Below are positions 11,109 through 22,220 of a stretch of DNA of 64,000 nucleotides, one piece after another. Location of the stretch: contig CM019067.1 of the NCBI GenBank assembly GCA_009667805.1, forward strand, positions 64,090,637 through 64,154,636, given 5' to 3'. The notes under the pieces were generated by a model that did no database searches, was not told the origin of the DNA, and saw only the letters and a program-made list of their open reading frames with translations. This DNA comes from Leptobrachium leishanense. Its lineage: Eukaryota > Chordata > Amphibia > Anura > Megophryidae. Both the position numbers and the translations under genes were made by a program. The first letter of the stretch is position 1; each line of letters opens with the position of its first letter.

Positions 11109-11973
11109 GGCCACATTACAATCTTAACGCTAACATTAACGCTCACCTGCGTGAGCATTAACATTAGCCGTGGTGTCTACCGCATATTACAATCCAAACG
11201 CAAATGGGTTAAGTAACGCATTTGGTACCTTGCAGCGTGAGGTTACTGTACATTGCGCTCCCTATGCTTAACATGGGGAGCGCAAAGTGTTAATCAGCAT
11301 TAGGATTATAAAGTCCCAGCGCGGATTATTATTATTATTATTATTCTTTATTTATAAAGCGCCAGCATATTCCGCAGCGCTGTACAATAAGCCCAGTATA
11401 GACAGGGTTACAATACATTGAACAACATTTGACAAACAGTACAGGAGGAGATGAGGGCCCTATTAACGTCCGGCTGTGGTTAGCGAAAAATTAACCAGAG
11501 CCAGGACTTGATGTTAACAGATTTTGCAGAAGTGGAATCCGTTAACACCAGCCAGAAAAATTAAAAAAAGCATTGTATACTCACCTCCTGTCCCGTGGCG
11601 AGTACCGCGGCTCCAACCACCTCCTTCCGTCCGGCGGGAGCAGGGAAAGACTGGGGGAAAAAGTCCCCCCAGTCTCTCCCTGCATATCACTACGCCGACT
11701 GGCCGGATCTCGCAAGGAGAGATCCGGCTGGTCATGTGACCGGCAGGGGAAAGCTCAATGGAGTCCTATGGACTCCATCGAGTGGATGCTCGCGGCTGCG
11801 CTCAGTGCTGCCGCAAGCATCGCAGGGCCATAGCGCGCGATAACAATGCAGGCAGCTTTTTAAGCGCCTGCATTGTAATTCCACGCTAAAACGGGAGCGG
11901 TAGTGGGAAAATTGCGGCCGCAGTTTTTTCTCCCTACCGCCCCCCATTTTAGCGTGGAGATTGTAATGTGGCC
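11109..11973. mobile_element. GGCC-ended non-autonomous element inside the hAT transposase
   Basis: Begins GGCCACATTACAATC and ends GATTGTAATGTGGCC, a clean terminal inverted repeat. TTTTG (11104-11108) and CTTTG (11974-11978) make a 5-bp duplication with one mismatch. It shares its body with 30474-31215: an AACGCTAAC-rich left arm, GGGGAGCGCAAAGTGTTAAT, a TCACCTC-CTCTCCCTGC middle and ACGGGAGCGGTAG near the end. It is non-coding. A LINE 3' end sits inside it at 11326-11464. Confidence 0.87.
11326..11464 (-). mobile_element. LINE 3' end with ATT-repeat tail
   Basis: (ATT)n is followed by CTTTATTTATAAAGCGCCAGC, ATTCCGCAGCGCTGTACAA and GACAGGGTTACAATACATTG. Read on the minus strand this is a 3' UTR ending in a hairpin-like GCGC block and a simple-repeat tail, as in L2/CR1-type LINEs. 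The same 140 bp recur at 56920-57055. Only the 3' UTR is present. Confidence 0.72.
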
Positions 11974-12790
11974 CTTTGTCTACAGAGCTTCAGCAGTTCC
12001 ATTCATATGGTCTTCATAAGTTTAAAACAACCAAGAAAATATCTTTCACTCACATGGAACTTTACAGCACAATTACAGAAGACGAACTAGAGAATGCCTT
12101 TCCAAATGCTGAACTTGCCTTAAGAATATTTTTAACATTAACGGTCACCAACTGCAGAACAGTGAGGTCTTTCTCAAAACTGAAACGTGTAAAAAACCCA
12201 AATAGATCAGCTACGCTTCAAGAAAAACTCAACTCACTGTATATTAACATTTGAAACAGACATTCTCAGAAGTATTAATTTCGAGGATGTGATCAGTGAT
12301 TTTGCGAAAATGAAATGTAGAAAAATGCCTTTCAGGACATGATAATTGGAACTTTGATACATTTAACTTGTGAACTGTTAAAATTGATGTTGTATTGCAT
12401 TTTTGTAGAACTTTATGTAGCCTACGCTTGGCTTAGTTTGTACAGTATTTTGTGTTGTCATATGAGTATTTGTACTGCTGCACCCTGCATTGTATATCTA
12501 GTCAGACAGGTCAACAACTAAAATGGAATGGGTCAGCATGGAAAGGATGGGGGCACCAAGATTTGTCTTTGCTTAGGGCACCAATTAGCCTTAATCTGCC
12601 CCTGCCAGGAGGGGATACTCGCGGCTGCGTAGAAGCGTCACTGAGGGTATCCCTGCGTTCTGGGGTAAGGCGCCAATGTAGCACCTGCCCCGGAATCTAA
12701 CGCTAAAATTGGGATCTACAGGGAAACCTGCAGGAGTACGTTTTCCCCATTAGCATCCCCATTTTAGTGTTCGGAAGGGAATAGGGCCCG

Positions 12791-14320
12791 TTATCTTTAC
12801 AGCACTTGTTCCTCGCTGTGTGGCATTGGGTATAGACTGGAGTGTATGGGTCATTAGTCCAAATTCCAAATTCTCATAAGGATTGCATCATGTGGAATGT
12901 ATGCAAATGACACCACCAGAGGGTAAATTATAGGTTATTAATGGCAACTATCATGCCTCATTCAGCTGCCATCTCTCATCTCGAGTAGCCTTCACAACAC
13001 AATAGACCCCCTGCAGCATTATCAAAACATTTCCTCCACCACCCATTGCCTCTTCATTACTGTTTTGTCCTATACCACAGCTGCAATGTGAGACTTGTAC
13101 TAATGTTTTGGTAAATGTTGCACCACGGGAAAAATCCACTAAATGGAAACAGGAGATAAAATGCTTACTTTAGTTTTCCTTTTTACATGCAATTACTTCA
13201 AACAAAGAAAAAAAACAGCATGTGTTTTATAATATGGTTTATATTATAATAAAGTGACGATAGCTGAGCTGAATTTTTTTACGGGAAATTTAAATGTCGG
13301 TATGCCCTTAATTAAATCTCCTGAACCAAAAACTACCCGAATTGCGGCTGAAAAAGCTGCCGATTTTGGTGATGAGGTCAAATTAAATTCGAGCCACAGG
13401 TGAAAAACTGGTATAAAGTAAGAGGGGAAATAAATGGAATTTTAATTATTGCTCCAATAGAACGGAATGTAAAAGAAAATTCCATTTCCAGTACTCTTTC
13501 TGCTTCTGCTTATACTTAAAATATGCAATTCCCTAGCAATGTTCCTCTATATCAAGGCAGTGAATAACCTCTATTAATCACAATTCCCTGTTTGCTTTTC
13601 AATCATTGGATAAGACGCTCCCTGCTTAAACTTTTTCTAAATAATAAAAAAGTTACAAAGTGTTGAAACAAGCTTTTTCTGAACTAGATCTCCGAGTGCT
13701 AATTCATCATGTTGTATATCACCAGAAAACCATCATATTGTCATTGGTTTAATGATAGATAACTCGATGCACCATTTCTTTGGTGATCTGTTCTTGTCTT
13801 GATAATTCTGGTTGTAAAATACCTTATTAGGGTAAGTAATTTTATGAGATTGATCACCTGTGCACTGGTGCATGTTGCTATAAATCTTTATAATAGCAAA
13901 TGACTTGATGAATTATAATATAAAAACGCATCATTTTTATTAATTTAGATGAGGTGCTCAATCTACAATTCTATCAAATTATCTATCCCACTTTTTAATT
14001 CCTATATTGATTGTTTAATGTGGTTTAATATATTTGTTTCTATTTATCAAGATAGATTATTCAATATTTATTCAATTAAATGTGTATATTGACCCCTCTA
14101 CTATTGAACAACCTTAAACAAAAGAACATTTTGTCATGTTCTGAAAATGTCAACATGCATAGAAAATACAGTAATGACCAAAACCTCCCCCAAATTTACA
14201 TTTTGGGTCACAGGTAATTCTCAAAACTTATCAATAACATTGAAGGACCCTACTGTAACCTGCTGTAAACTTCCCAGAGCCATCAAAGTCTAACGCCCCT
14301 TTTCCACTGCTGACGATATG
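12791..14320. other. Low-copy AT-rich sequence, no gene seen
   Basis: About 1.5 kb with no terminal repeats or protein-like frames. It is one of the longer repeat-poor stretches, so a conserved non-coding element could hide here, but nothing in the sequence alone shows one. Confidence 0.5.
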
Positions 14321-14324
14321 ATAA

Positions 14325-15045
14325 CGTCGAGAAATTATACATAATGCGCAAAAACGCATTAACACGAGGGGCAAAACCCTTTGCGCTGAACGTCGTATTA
14401 CAATGTGCGGGAAAAAAATGCGTGTTAACGACTAATGCGGGTGGACCTGCGCGAACCCTTTGTGAGCGTAATGTACTGCGTGCGTCATATAATTAACATT
14501 GTAAGCGCAAATGCGTTTGTGCGCTGGTACGTGGATGGTATTACAATCTATGCGCAAAATTTAACGGACAACGTTTGCGCGCATAATTTTAACGTCTTTG
14601 AAAAGCTGGTGGTAACGGCAAATCTGAACGTCCTGGCGAAACCAAATACACTAGTCCAAAAAAAAAATACATCAAATTATAGTTACACATTCTACACATA
14701 CCCAAACAATAAAATGGAGAAGTTGTGCGTGTTTTTATTATTGATGCAGCATATATACTCAGATTGATTTTGACAGGCGCAAAAACTGAACGGGAGACAA
14801 TTGTGGTTCTTAATTCTGATTGGCTGAATCGCGTGAAAAAACAGTCCGCACACCGATTTCTGCACACAACGTTAACGAAAGCGCGTTTTTGCGCGTCTTT
14901 TTTACGCACGTTATTTTTTGACAGATGAAAAAATGCGCGCGAATTGTAATACCAGTGTTAATTTACACGCGTTAACGTTTAACGCATTGCGCACAAATTA
15001 ATGCGCTGCTCGAGCTTTTTTGCACAAGGAATGTAATAGAGTCCA
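14325..15045. repeat. GCGC/AACG-rich interspersed element
   Basis: It shares GCAAAAACGCATTAAC, GGGGCAAAACCCTTTGCGCT, CTGCGCGAACCCTTTG, GGTATTACAATCT and AACGTCTTTGAAAAGCTG in order with 63530-64000. The right end AATGTAATAGAGTCC (about 15031-15045) mirrors the left end CCCTATTACATGC of the other copy, suggesting terminal inverted repeats of the GGCC/ATTAC type. It is very CpG-rich for vertebrate DNA and non-coding. Confidence 0.7.
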
Positions 15046-15269
15046 AAGTCTTGAAGTTATCTTATCCTTGGAAATCGCTGGCGCAAGCCGTGCCTTGAGT
15101 ATTTATCTTCACTATGCATCCCTACTGTAAATTAACATCTCCTATACCTTGTATAGGAGGTAATAATTTGTGCTTCGGAATAGAAGACTGTTATTTCAAG
15201 GTAGTTCATCCTTCTATCATGGAACTGGTGTTTCTCAATGAATTACCGGCACCTAAATGGTTTTAAGTG

Positions 15270-15672
15270 ATTTACGTGACCAAAAAATCCCTTACTCACC
15301 TCTCCTCCCACAGTGGAGAGGGCGGCACAATCCGCCACTTCCTCTCGCTGGAAGCAGAGTGAGATGGGGATCAAATAGTTCCTAGTCTACGTCCACAATT
15401 CATGCATGCCTCCTGCTTGAACGTCTGAGTACGAGCTCATGGCTGGATGCGATAGGCTTCATGGAGTCATATGGAGTCCGAGAGGCGATATCTGCCCTAT
15501 GCTTCCTTCTGGGGCCGGCACTGACAAAGCACTAATCCTGGAATAGATATGTTAACAGGGAGATGGTAAATAAATTCTGCTTGCGGAGACTGTTTTTTTA
15601 CTTACTGTCTCCCTTTCTGCAGCAACTATGGAATATGGGGTCTATGTAGTTGCTAAGTTTACAATAGCTCTG
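15270..15672. repeat. GGCC-family remnant
   Basis: Carries the family middle (CTTACTCACCTCTCCTCCCA, AGTGAGATGGGGATCAAATAG, TCCTAGTCTACGTCC) and the ATGGAGTCATATGGAGTCC box, matching 54790-54960 and 9690-9890. No intact ends. Confidence 0.6.
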
Positions 15673-16145
15673 GTTAACCCATTCACTACAAAGTGATTTT
15701 CCCAAAAAAAAATAACCTTTCAGGAACCAGTGATTTTGGTATATCATTTTAATTAATTATACAGTAAGAAATATTTGGGGATTATTCCCAATGTGGCATC
15801 TGTTCCCAAATGGAGTTACTACACTTACAATTGCAGCTCGTAGCTCCGATCCAACAAATGAATTTCATTTGCTTTCGCCCTGCTCAGCTGCCGGTAGAAA
15901 TAACTCGGTAATGGGCACTAGGGATGAGCTGTTCGGTTCGATGTGTTCGGAGTTCGATTCGAACATCACCAGTTCGCATGTTCGCGAACTTCGAACATTT
16001 CCGCGTGTTCGCAGCATGTTCGCCCACAGTGCACCACAATTGACCACAATGCACTATTCCACTGGCCTGAAGCTTGTAATTGGCTATAGCCTGCACCTGA
16101 CCACAGTTTAGGTGCAGGACTATGCCAATCCGGCTCAGAGTCCTG

Positions 16146-16208
16146 ATTGGGCAAATTTTGCCCAATCATGGGCTCACAGAGCTAAGTCCCACAGCACACT
16201 ATATAAGG
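16146..16208 (+). promoter_or_regulatory. Predicted promoter of hAT A: CCAAT palindrome plus TATA box
   Basis: ATTGGGC and GCCCAAT face each other around AAATTTT (16146-16166), giving CCAAT boxes on both strands. TATATAAGG follows at 16200-16208, about 35 bp downstream. The same arrangement is conserved at 20542-20604, and the palindrome alone at 295-315. Binding by NF-Y and TBP is inferred from the motifs. The transposase ATG lies 1 kb downstream, beyond the tandem array. Confidence 0.65.
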
Positions 16209-16259
16209 CTTCACACAGCCTTCAGCACGTGTTTTTTGAGAGGAGATTGTTGTGTTAGT

Positions 16260-17065
16260 GTGTGTTCTCACTGCCAGTCTGCCACCAGCTATTGGGGGGT
16301 CTCATTTCTACAAAATATCTGAATTGTTCTAATCTTTGTGTTCTCACTGCCACCAACTATTTTGGGGGTCAGTCATTTATACACAATATCTGGGAATTGT
16401 TGTATTCTTTGTGTTCTCACTGTCACCAGCAATTGTGGGGGTCTCATTTCTACAAAATATCTGGGAATTGTTGTAATCTTTATGTTCTCACTGCCAGCAG
16501 CAATTGTGGGAGTCTCATTTCTACAAAATATCTGGGAATTGTTGTAATCTGTGTGTTCTCACTGCCAGCAGCAATTGGGGGGTCTCACTTCTAGAAGATA
16601 TCTGGGAATTGTTTTAATCTGTGTGTTCTCACTGCCACCAACTATATTGGGGTCAGTCATTTCTAAAAATATCTGGGAATTGTTCTAATCTTTGTGTTCT
16701 CACTGCCAGCAGCAATTTGGGGGGTCTCACTTCTAGAAGATATCTGGGAATTGTAGTAATCTGTGTGTTCTCAATGCCACCCATCAGGGTGTCTCACTGA
16801 TTTATAGGAGGTTTCTGGGAATTGTAATCTGTGTCTTCTCACTGTCAGCTATCAGGGGGTCCCACATACTTCTAGCAGATTTCTGTGAATTGTAATCTGT
16901 GTCTTCTCACTGTTGCCAGGTATCAGGGGGTCCTATCAGGGGGTCTCACTGATTTATAGGTGGTTTCTGGGAATTGTAATTTGTGTCTTGTCACTGCCAA
17001 CCATCAGGGGGTCTCACTGATTTATAGGAGGTGTCTGGGAATTCTAATCTGTGTCTTGTCACAGG
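16260..17065 (+). repeat. Tandem array in hAT A 5' region, about 12 x 71 bp
   Basis: Units read TGTTCTCACTGCCA-CAGC, then AATTGTGGGGGTCTCA, then TTTCTACAAAATATCTGGGA and ATTGTTGTAATCT. The CTCACTGCCA word recurs at about 16267, 16342, 16415, 16486, 16557, 16628, 16699, 16770, 16839 and 16907, a period near 71 bp, with later units diverged (TTATAGGAGG variant). Units are contiguous. The array lies between TATA box and ATG, so it would form 5' UTR or intron. It is homologous in position and partly in sequence to 20720-21720. Confidence 0.88.
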
Positions 17066-17222
17066 CTGCCAGCTATCAGTGTGTCTCACTGAGTTATACC
17101 AGAGTTCTGGAAATCTTTAATCTTTATACCAGAGTTGAATCAGAGTTCTGCAGCATATCTCCAATTTTTATAACAGAGTTGAATCAGAGTTCTGTATATC
17201 TTTAATCTATATATCACTCACC

Positions 17223-17487
17223 ATGTCAGAAAGACCAAAAAGGACAGGCAGATGCTCCCAGACACAGATAAGAGGACAAGCAGCCTCTGTGTCGGGAGGC
17301 TCTGCCTCTGGTCTTCATGGACGTGGTGCATCCTCTGCAGAGGCACGCTTGTCCTTTCTAACTGGTGCTGGCTGTCTGGCAGCAACATACAGAGGATTTG
17401 GTGGATTGGCTAACCAGGCCATCCTCATCCTCCGAGTCCTCTGCCAGCCAGGCTTGTAGTACTTTACAGTCCACCTCAGCTGCCAAA
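17223..17487 (+). pseudogene. hAT A transposase, N-terminal part (split from 24945-27370)
   Basis: The ATG at 17223 opens MSERPKRTGRCSQTQIRGQ, a basic stretch followed by a Ser/Gly-rich linker. It matches the start at 21821 in A2. Relative to A2 an 8-bp deletion near 17373 shifts the frame, and hAT B enters at CTGCCAAA (17480-17487). The next 27 bp of the gene now sit inverted at 22221-22247. Confidence 0.8.
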
Positions 17488-17810
17488 TAGGGATGAGCCG
17501 AACACCCCCGAGTTCGGTTCGCATTCGAACTCGAACTTTTCAAAAGTTCAAATTCGAACTCGAACACGAACTCAATACAAGTCAATGGGACTCAAAGTTT
17601 GATTTTTAAAGTGCCCTCCAAGAGGGCATATATGCTAGATATTTGCCATAAAAGGTGTATGGGGGTCCGGGTAGTGCTCTGGGGGACAGGAAACAAGGAC
17701 AAAAAAGTAAAAAAAAAACATTTTAAAGGGACAGTGAGTTTTCCATGAAATAAGGGTTAAAAATAAAAATGAAAAATTCCTTCAAATATCGTGCCTAGGA
17801 GGTCCCCATT

Positions 17811-20164
17811 AGGGATGAGCTGTTGGGGTTCGGACGGTTCGGAGTTCGACCCGAATTTTGGCAGTTCGAAAGTCCGTGAACTTCAAACTTTTTGGGTGTG
17901 TTCGGTTCGAGTTCGAAAAAAAAAGAAATTTTGAAAAAAGTATAGAAAATGCTTAAAAAAATACTAAAAAATCTAGAAATAAAGAGACTCTTTACTGCAG
18001 AATATTATAAGCAATGGTTTATTAGATATTGAATTAAAAACTAATGTGTACGTGGAAAGATTATCAACTCTAAATGACCTCTGTTCACAAACGGGCATAA
18101 CACCAGGTGTTTTTAGTCTGGTAATCAATTTGATACATTGTACACTATACTGAGGGGGTGGGGTGGTGTCTGCTTCTGATTGAGATTTGAGAATTAATTT
18201 CCCTCCTAAAACATCCTAATATGCTGCATTTAACCCTTTCGCTGCTGAGGCTTTTCACACCTCTGTGCTGAGGTCATTTTTACCGCTTTCGCTCATCATG
18301 TTTAACCGCGTTTTGTAGCCATTTTTTGATATATGACCCAGACATATTATATATCATTCTTTCCGGCAGACTTGGCAGATTCATAATATGTCATTATTAT
18401 ATGTATACGTTATGTCATGTCTGTATATTATAACAAGAAATGCAATAAAATTAGAATTTTCAATAATTTATTATGTGTAAAGAGTTTTTTTTCACATTTT
18501 AACATGCGATCGTTTGCGGTTATATTTTGTATGGGGTGCGCTTGTTAAAAAAATTAGAAATGGGGTCTCGTTACATTTTTTTTGGGGAAAATTTTGCTTT
18601 TTTTAACAAACGCACCGCATACAAAAATCGTTAGTGCAGCATTATTGTTCACATTATAATTGAAATGGGAACAATATTGCTGCATTAACAAAACAAAAAC
18701 AAACATTTTGTAAAAACATTTTTTTAAATATTTTTATTTTTTTATTATTATTTTTTTTAAAAAACATTTTCCATGCTCATGTTTGGTATCCTTGGAAAGG
18801 CCATGCCCTGGCCGATCCAACGATATCAAACATTAACCCCTAGCTGCCACGGATCAGGAGATAGGGGGTTCATTGGAACCCCCTATCTCCACCATTGGTG
18901 GCAGCTAGGGGTTAACTACAGGACTGGCGTCATCGTGCTATGCACGATGACGCCAGTCCTCAGGGGGAGTTCCTGGAGGCTTGGCCGACATCCAAGATGT
19001 CGGCCAGCTCCAGGAGAGGATCACGATCCGGCGCTTTTCAGCGCCGATTCGTGATGCGGCTCCCCAGGGGATAATCACAGCCACCGTTTGGAAGAGCAGG
19101 CTGTGCCCTTCCAAGTGGTGCCTGGATTAACCCTCTGCCCTCCAGTGATTGGGGTTAACTCGTGCTATGCACGATGACGCCTGTCCTCAGGGGGAGTTCC
19201 TGGAGGCTTGGCCGACATCCAAGCCCTTCCAAACAGTGCCTTGATGAACCCTCTGCCCCCAATGCTCTGCCCCCCAAACGCTCTGGCCGTTCCAATGATA
19301 GCAAACATTAAACCCTAGCTGTCACGGATCGTGAGATAGGGGGTTCATTGGAGCCCCCTATCTCCACTATAGGTGGCAGCAAGGGGTTAATTTCAAAACT
19401 GGCGCCATCGCGCTCTGCGCAATGACGCCAGTCATTAGGGGGATATCCCGGAAGCTTGGCCGACATCCAAGATGTCGGCCAGCTCCGGGAGGTGACCGCG
19501 ATACGGCGCATGTTAGCGCCATATCGCAATCCAGCCCCCTAGGGGTTAAGGACAGCCGCCGCTTGGAAGGGCAGGCTGTGCCCTTCCAGGCGATGTCTGT
19601 CTTTAATCGCTGGCCCGCGGGGAAGGGGAGGGGGAGAGGTCCGAAGGACCTCCCCCCTCCCTTTCAGGCACCTTCCCTGCAATGGCAAGGGGGTGCCTGA
19701 AATAGACATCATCGCGCATGCGCGATGACGCCTATCGTGCCCGCCGGGGTCCCGGAGGCTGGGCTGACATCGATTATGTCAGCCCGCACCGGGGGGCCGT
19801 GTGATCAGCCGGAATACCGGCTGATCGCGGCTGCAAAGGGAGGATGCGCTCAGCGCGTCCTCCGCAGCCAAGTAGCAATGCGGGTGGACGCGCTGAGCGC
19901 GTCCACCACATTGAAAGGGTTAAAATGTTTTTTTTTTACTTTTTATCCTTGTTTCCTGTCCCCCAGGGCACTACCCGGACCCCCATACACTTTTTATGGC
20001 AAATATCTAGCATATATGCCCTCTTGGAGGGCACTCTAAAAACCGAATTTTCAGCCCCATTGACTTGTATGGAGTTCGAGTTCGGGTTCGGGTTCGGATT
20101 CGAACATTTGGAAAGTTCGGTTTCGGCTTCGAACCGAACTCGGGGAGTGTTCGGCTCATCCCTA
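17811..20164 (+). mobile_element. hAT element C (non-autonomous), exact 8-bp duplication GTCCCCAT
   Basis: Starts TAGGGATGAGCTGTTGGGG and ends GTTCGGCTCATCCCTA, with GTCCCCAT at 17803-17810 and 20165-20172. Left-type (to 18229) and right-type (from 19924) arms flank a TTAA type-1 element. Native length is about 0.66 kb, without coding sequence. It was inserted into B, whose sequence AGGTCCCCAT-AACCTGCCCG is healed by its removal. Confidence 0.93.
18234..19919. mobile_element. TTAA element type 1, copy b
   Basis: TTAA at 18230-18233 and 19920-19923; ends CCCTTTCGCTGCTGAGG and ...TTGAAAGGG. The left third (TTTTACCGCTTTCGCTCATC, GACCCAGACATATTATATATC, GGGGTGCGCTTGT) matches 22800-23280 and 46790-47280. 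The GC-rich right part repeats itself: blocks near 18830-19070, 19160-19220 and 19310-19550 share GGGGGTTCATTGGA, GCTTGGCCGACATCC and CAAGATGTCGGCCAGCTCC. It is non-coding; piggyBac-like mobilisation is inferred from the TTAA. Confidence 0.8.
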
Positions 20165-20541
20165 GTCCCCATAACCTGCCCGGGAAGTGGCGGATTTTTA
20201 GGATGTATAGAAACATTTAAAAACAATGTCCAGGTCCGGGTAGTGCCCTGGGGACAGGAAACAAGGACAAAAGTTTAAAAAAAGAAATTTTTAACCCCTT
20301 CACTGCTGACTAGGGATGAGCTGTTCGGGTTCGGACGGTTCGGTGTTCGACCCGAACTTAGCCTGTTCGAGCAGATCGCGAACCCCGAACATTTCCGGGT
20401 GTTCGACGCATGTTCGACCACAATGGACCACAATGCATTTTCCCACTGCCTGAAGCTCGTAATTGGCTACAGCCTTGCACCTGACCACAGGTCTGGTGCA
20501 AGACTAGTTGAACACTATGCCAATCACCGCTCAGAGTCCTG

Positions 20542-20604
20542 ATTGGACAAATTTTGCCCAATCACGGGCTCACAGAGCTAAGTCCCGCAGCACACTATAT
20601 AAGG
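20542..20604 (+). promoter_or_regulatory. Predicted promoter of A2: CCAAT palindrome plus TATA box
   Basis: ATTGGAC and GCCCAAT face each other (20542-20562), and TATATAAGG follows at 20596-20604. Spacing equals that in A (16146-16208). One palindrome arm has a single change (GGAC for GGGC). Confidence 0.62.
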
Positions 20605-20679
20605 TTTCAATGCAGCGCTTCTGCACGCATTTCAGAGTAGATTTCAAAGAAGATAGTTGTGTGTGTTGTTACTGCCGGT

Positions 20680-21720
20680 CTGCCACGCTACTGGGGGGGT
20701 CTGGGGGGTCTCATTTCGACCAAATATGAGTGAATTAGGTGATGTGTGTCTTGTCACTGTGCCAGCAAGTTTTTTTGGGGTTTACAACTTTATTTAAAAC
20801 ATTTGTGTATTGAGGTGATTTTCTGTGTCTTGTCACACTGTGCCAGCAAGTCTTTTTGGGTCTCATTTATACCAAATATCAGGGAATTTAGGTGATGTGT
20901 GTCTTGTCACTGTGCCAGCAAGTTTTTTTGGGGGTTTACAACTTTATTTAAAACATTTGTGAATTGAGGTGATTTTCTGGGTCTTGTCACTGTGCCAGCA
21001 AATTTTCTTGGGGCTCACTAATTTCTTTAAAACACTTGTGAATTAAGGTGATCTGTGTCTCGTCATACAAAAACTACCACGCTGTATTTTGGGGCTCACT
21101 AATTTCTTTAAAACACTTGGGAATTAAGGTGATCTGTGTCTCGTCATACAAAAAGTACCACGCTGTATTTTGGGGCTCACTAATTTCTTTAAAACACTTG
21201 GGAATTAAGGTGATCTTCTGTGTCTCGTCACACAGCCAGCAATTTTTTTGGGGGCTCACTAATTTCTTTAAAACACTTGGGAATTAAGGTGATCTGTGTC
21301 TCGTCATACAAAAAGTACCACGCTGTATTTTGGGGCTCACTAATTTCTTTAGAACACTTGGGAATTAAGGTGATCTGTGTCTCGTCATACAAAAAGTTCC
21401 ACGCTGTATTTTGGGGCTCACTAATTTCTTTAAAACACTTGGGAATTAAGGTGATCTGTGTCTCATCATACAAAAAGTACCACACTGTATTTTGGGGCTC
21501 ACTAATTTCTTTAAACCACTTGTGAATTCAGGTGATCTTCTGTGTCTCGTCACGCAGCCAGCAATTTTTTTTGGGGCTCACTAATTTCTTTAAAACACTT
21601 GTGAATTAAGGTGATCTGTGTCTTGTCACACAAACAGTACCACACATTATTTTGGGGCTCACTAATTTCTTTAAAACATTTGTGAATTGAGGTGATCTGT
21701 CTCTTGTCACTGGCTGCCAG
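20680..21720 (+). repeat. Tandem array in A2 5' region, about 13 x 79 bp
   Basis: Units carry GTGTCT(T/C)GTCA, a variable core (TGTGCCAGCAAGTTTTTTTG or TACAAAAAGTACCACGCTGT), ATTTTGGGGCTCACTAATTT and CTTTAAAACACTTGGGAATT. They recur at about 20750, 20830, 20905, 20985, 21060, 21140, 21225, 21300, 21380, 21460, 21545 and 21625. Two core types alternate in blocks, showing local unit amplification. The array ends at GTGTCTCACTGAGTTATACC, shared with A at 17082, just before the ATG at 21821. Confidence 0.9.
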
Positions 21721-21820
21721 CTATCAGTGTGTCTCACTGAGTTATACCAGAGTTATTTAAATCTTTATACCAGAGTTGAATCAGAGTTCTGTATATATCT
21801 TAATCTATATATCACTCACC

Positions 21821-22220
21821 ATGTCTGAAAGAACAAAAAGGACTGGCAGACGCTCCCAGACACAGATAAGAGGGCAAGCAGCCCCTGTGTCGGGAGGCTG
21901 TGCCTCTGGTCGTGGTGGACGTGGTGCATCCTCTGCACGGGCACACTTGTCCTTTCTAACTGGTGCTGGCCGTCTTCTTAAGCAGCAGCAACATACAGAG
22001 GATTTGGTGGAATGGCTAACCAGGCCATCCTCATCCTCCGAGTCCTCTGCCAGCCAGGCTTCTAGTGCTTTACAGTCCACCTCAGCTGCCAAAGCATCTA
22101 ATGCAGCCTCCATGTCCACAGCTACTCCTGCCGTAGCCTCGCTATCACACACGGAGGAGTCAGCTGAATTGTTTGACTACAATGAGAGTGACATGCTGCT
22201 TGAGGATGTGCAGCAAGTAC
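21821..22220 (+). pseudogene. hAT A2 transposase N-terminal fragment
   Basis: MSERTKRTGRRSQTQIRGQ opens a basic, probably nuclear-localising start, followed by Ser/Gly/Ala-rich linkers and an acidic tail (ELFDYNESDMLLEDVQQV). The frame is open for 133 codons to the GTAC at 22217-22220, where the inversion begins; codons beyond that are not original. No BED finger or catalytic domain is present. It is the best-preserved copy of the family N-terminus in the window. Confidence 0.8.

Larger units (their letters stand above)
10869..12342 (+). pseudogene. ZMYM1-like hAT transposase, C-terminal half, interrupted
   Basis: Before the interruption the frame has the FYVIVEKLETEMRRKVY helix and DAYPDDMNNIL. 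It resumes at 11979 with STELQQFHSYG and continues through the hAT C-terminal dimerisation block NAELALRIFLTLTVTNC-RTVRSFSKLKRVKN and EKLNSLYIN. A frameshift near 12247 then leads to TDILRSINFEDVISDFAKMK and a stop at 12342. Removing 11109-11973 and one copy of the short duplication restores the frame exactly. The canonical S-E-R of the SER-FSKLK motif reads T-V-R. The resemblance to hAT proteins such as ZMYM1 is from memory of the C-terminal motif. Confidence 0.87.
9894..12604 (+). mobile_element. hAT transposon with ZMYM1-like transposase, 8-bp duplication
   Basis: Termini CAGGGGCGTATTAACC and GGCTTAATCTGCCCCTG-type (5' end at 9894, 3' end at 12604). Both termini also carry GCTTAGGG(T/C)ACCA. 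CCAGAAGG (9886-9893) and CCAGGAGG (12605-12612) form an 8-bp duplication with one mismatch. It contains a transposase pseudogene (10869-12342), a hAT MITE and a GGCC-family insertion. Without the insertions it is about 1.3 kb, so the N-terminal half of the transposase has been lost. Confidence 0.87.
9457..12790. mobile_element. GGCC-ended element, outer copy, split by a hAT insertion
   Basis: The left end carries CCATATTACC (about 9462) and the right end AATAGGGCCC (about 12783-12789). Inner flanks match the family body seen at 30474-31215 (TCACCTCTTATCC, GACTGGGGACAAATAG, GGACTCCA on the left; GATACTCGCGGCTGCG, GGAAACCTGCAGG, CCCCATTTTAG on the right). It is interrupted at 9894-12604 by a hAT element. 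The exact outer borders are approximate because both ends are diverged. Confidence 0.55.

Noticed and set aside
16260..21720. CRISPR-like arrays
   Set aside because: The 71-79 bp units at 16260-17065 and 20680-21720 are contiguous, diverged and without unique spacers, and lie inside hAT elements in vertebrate-type DNA.
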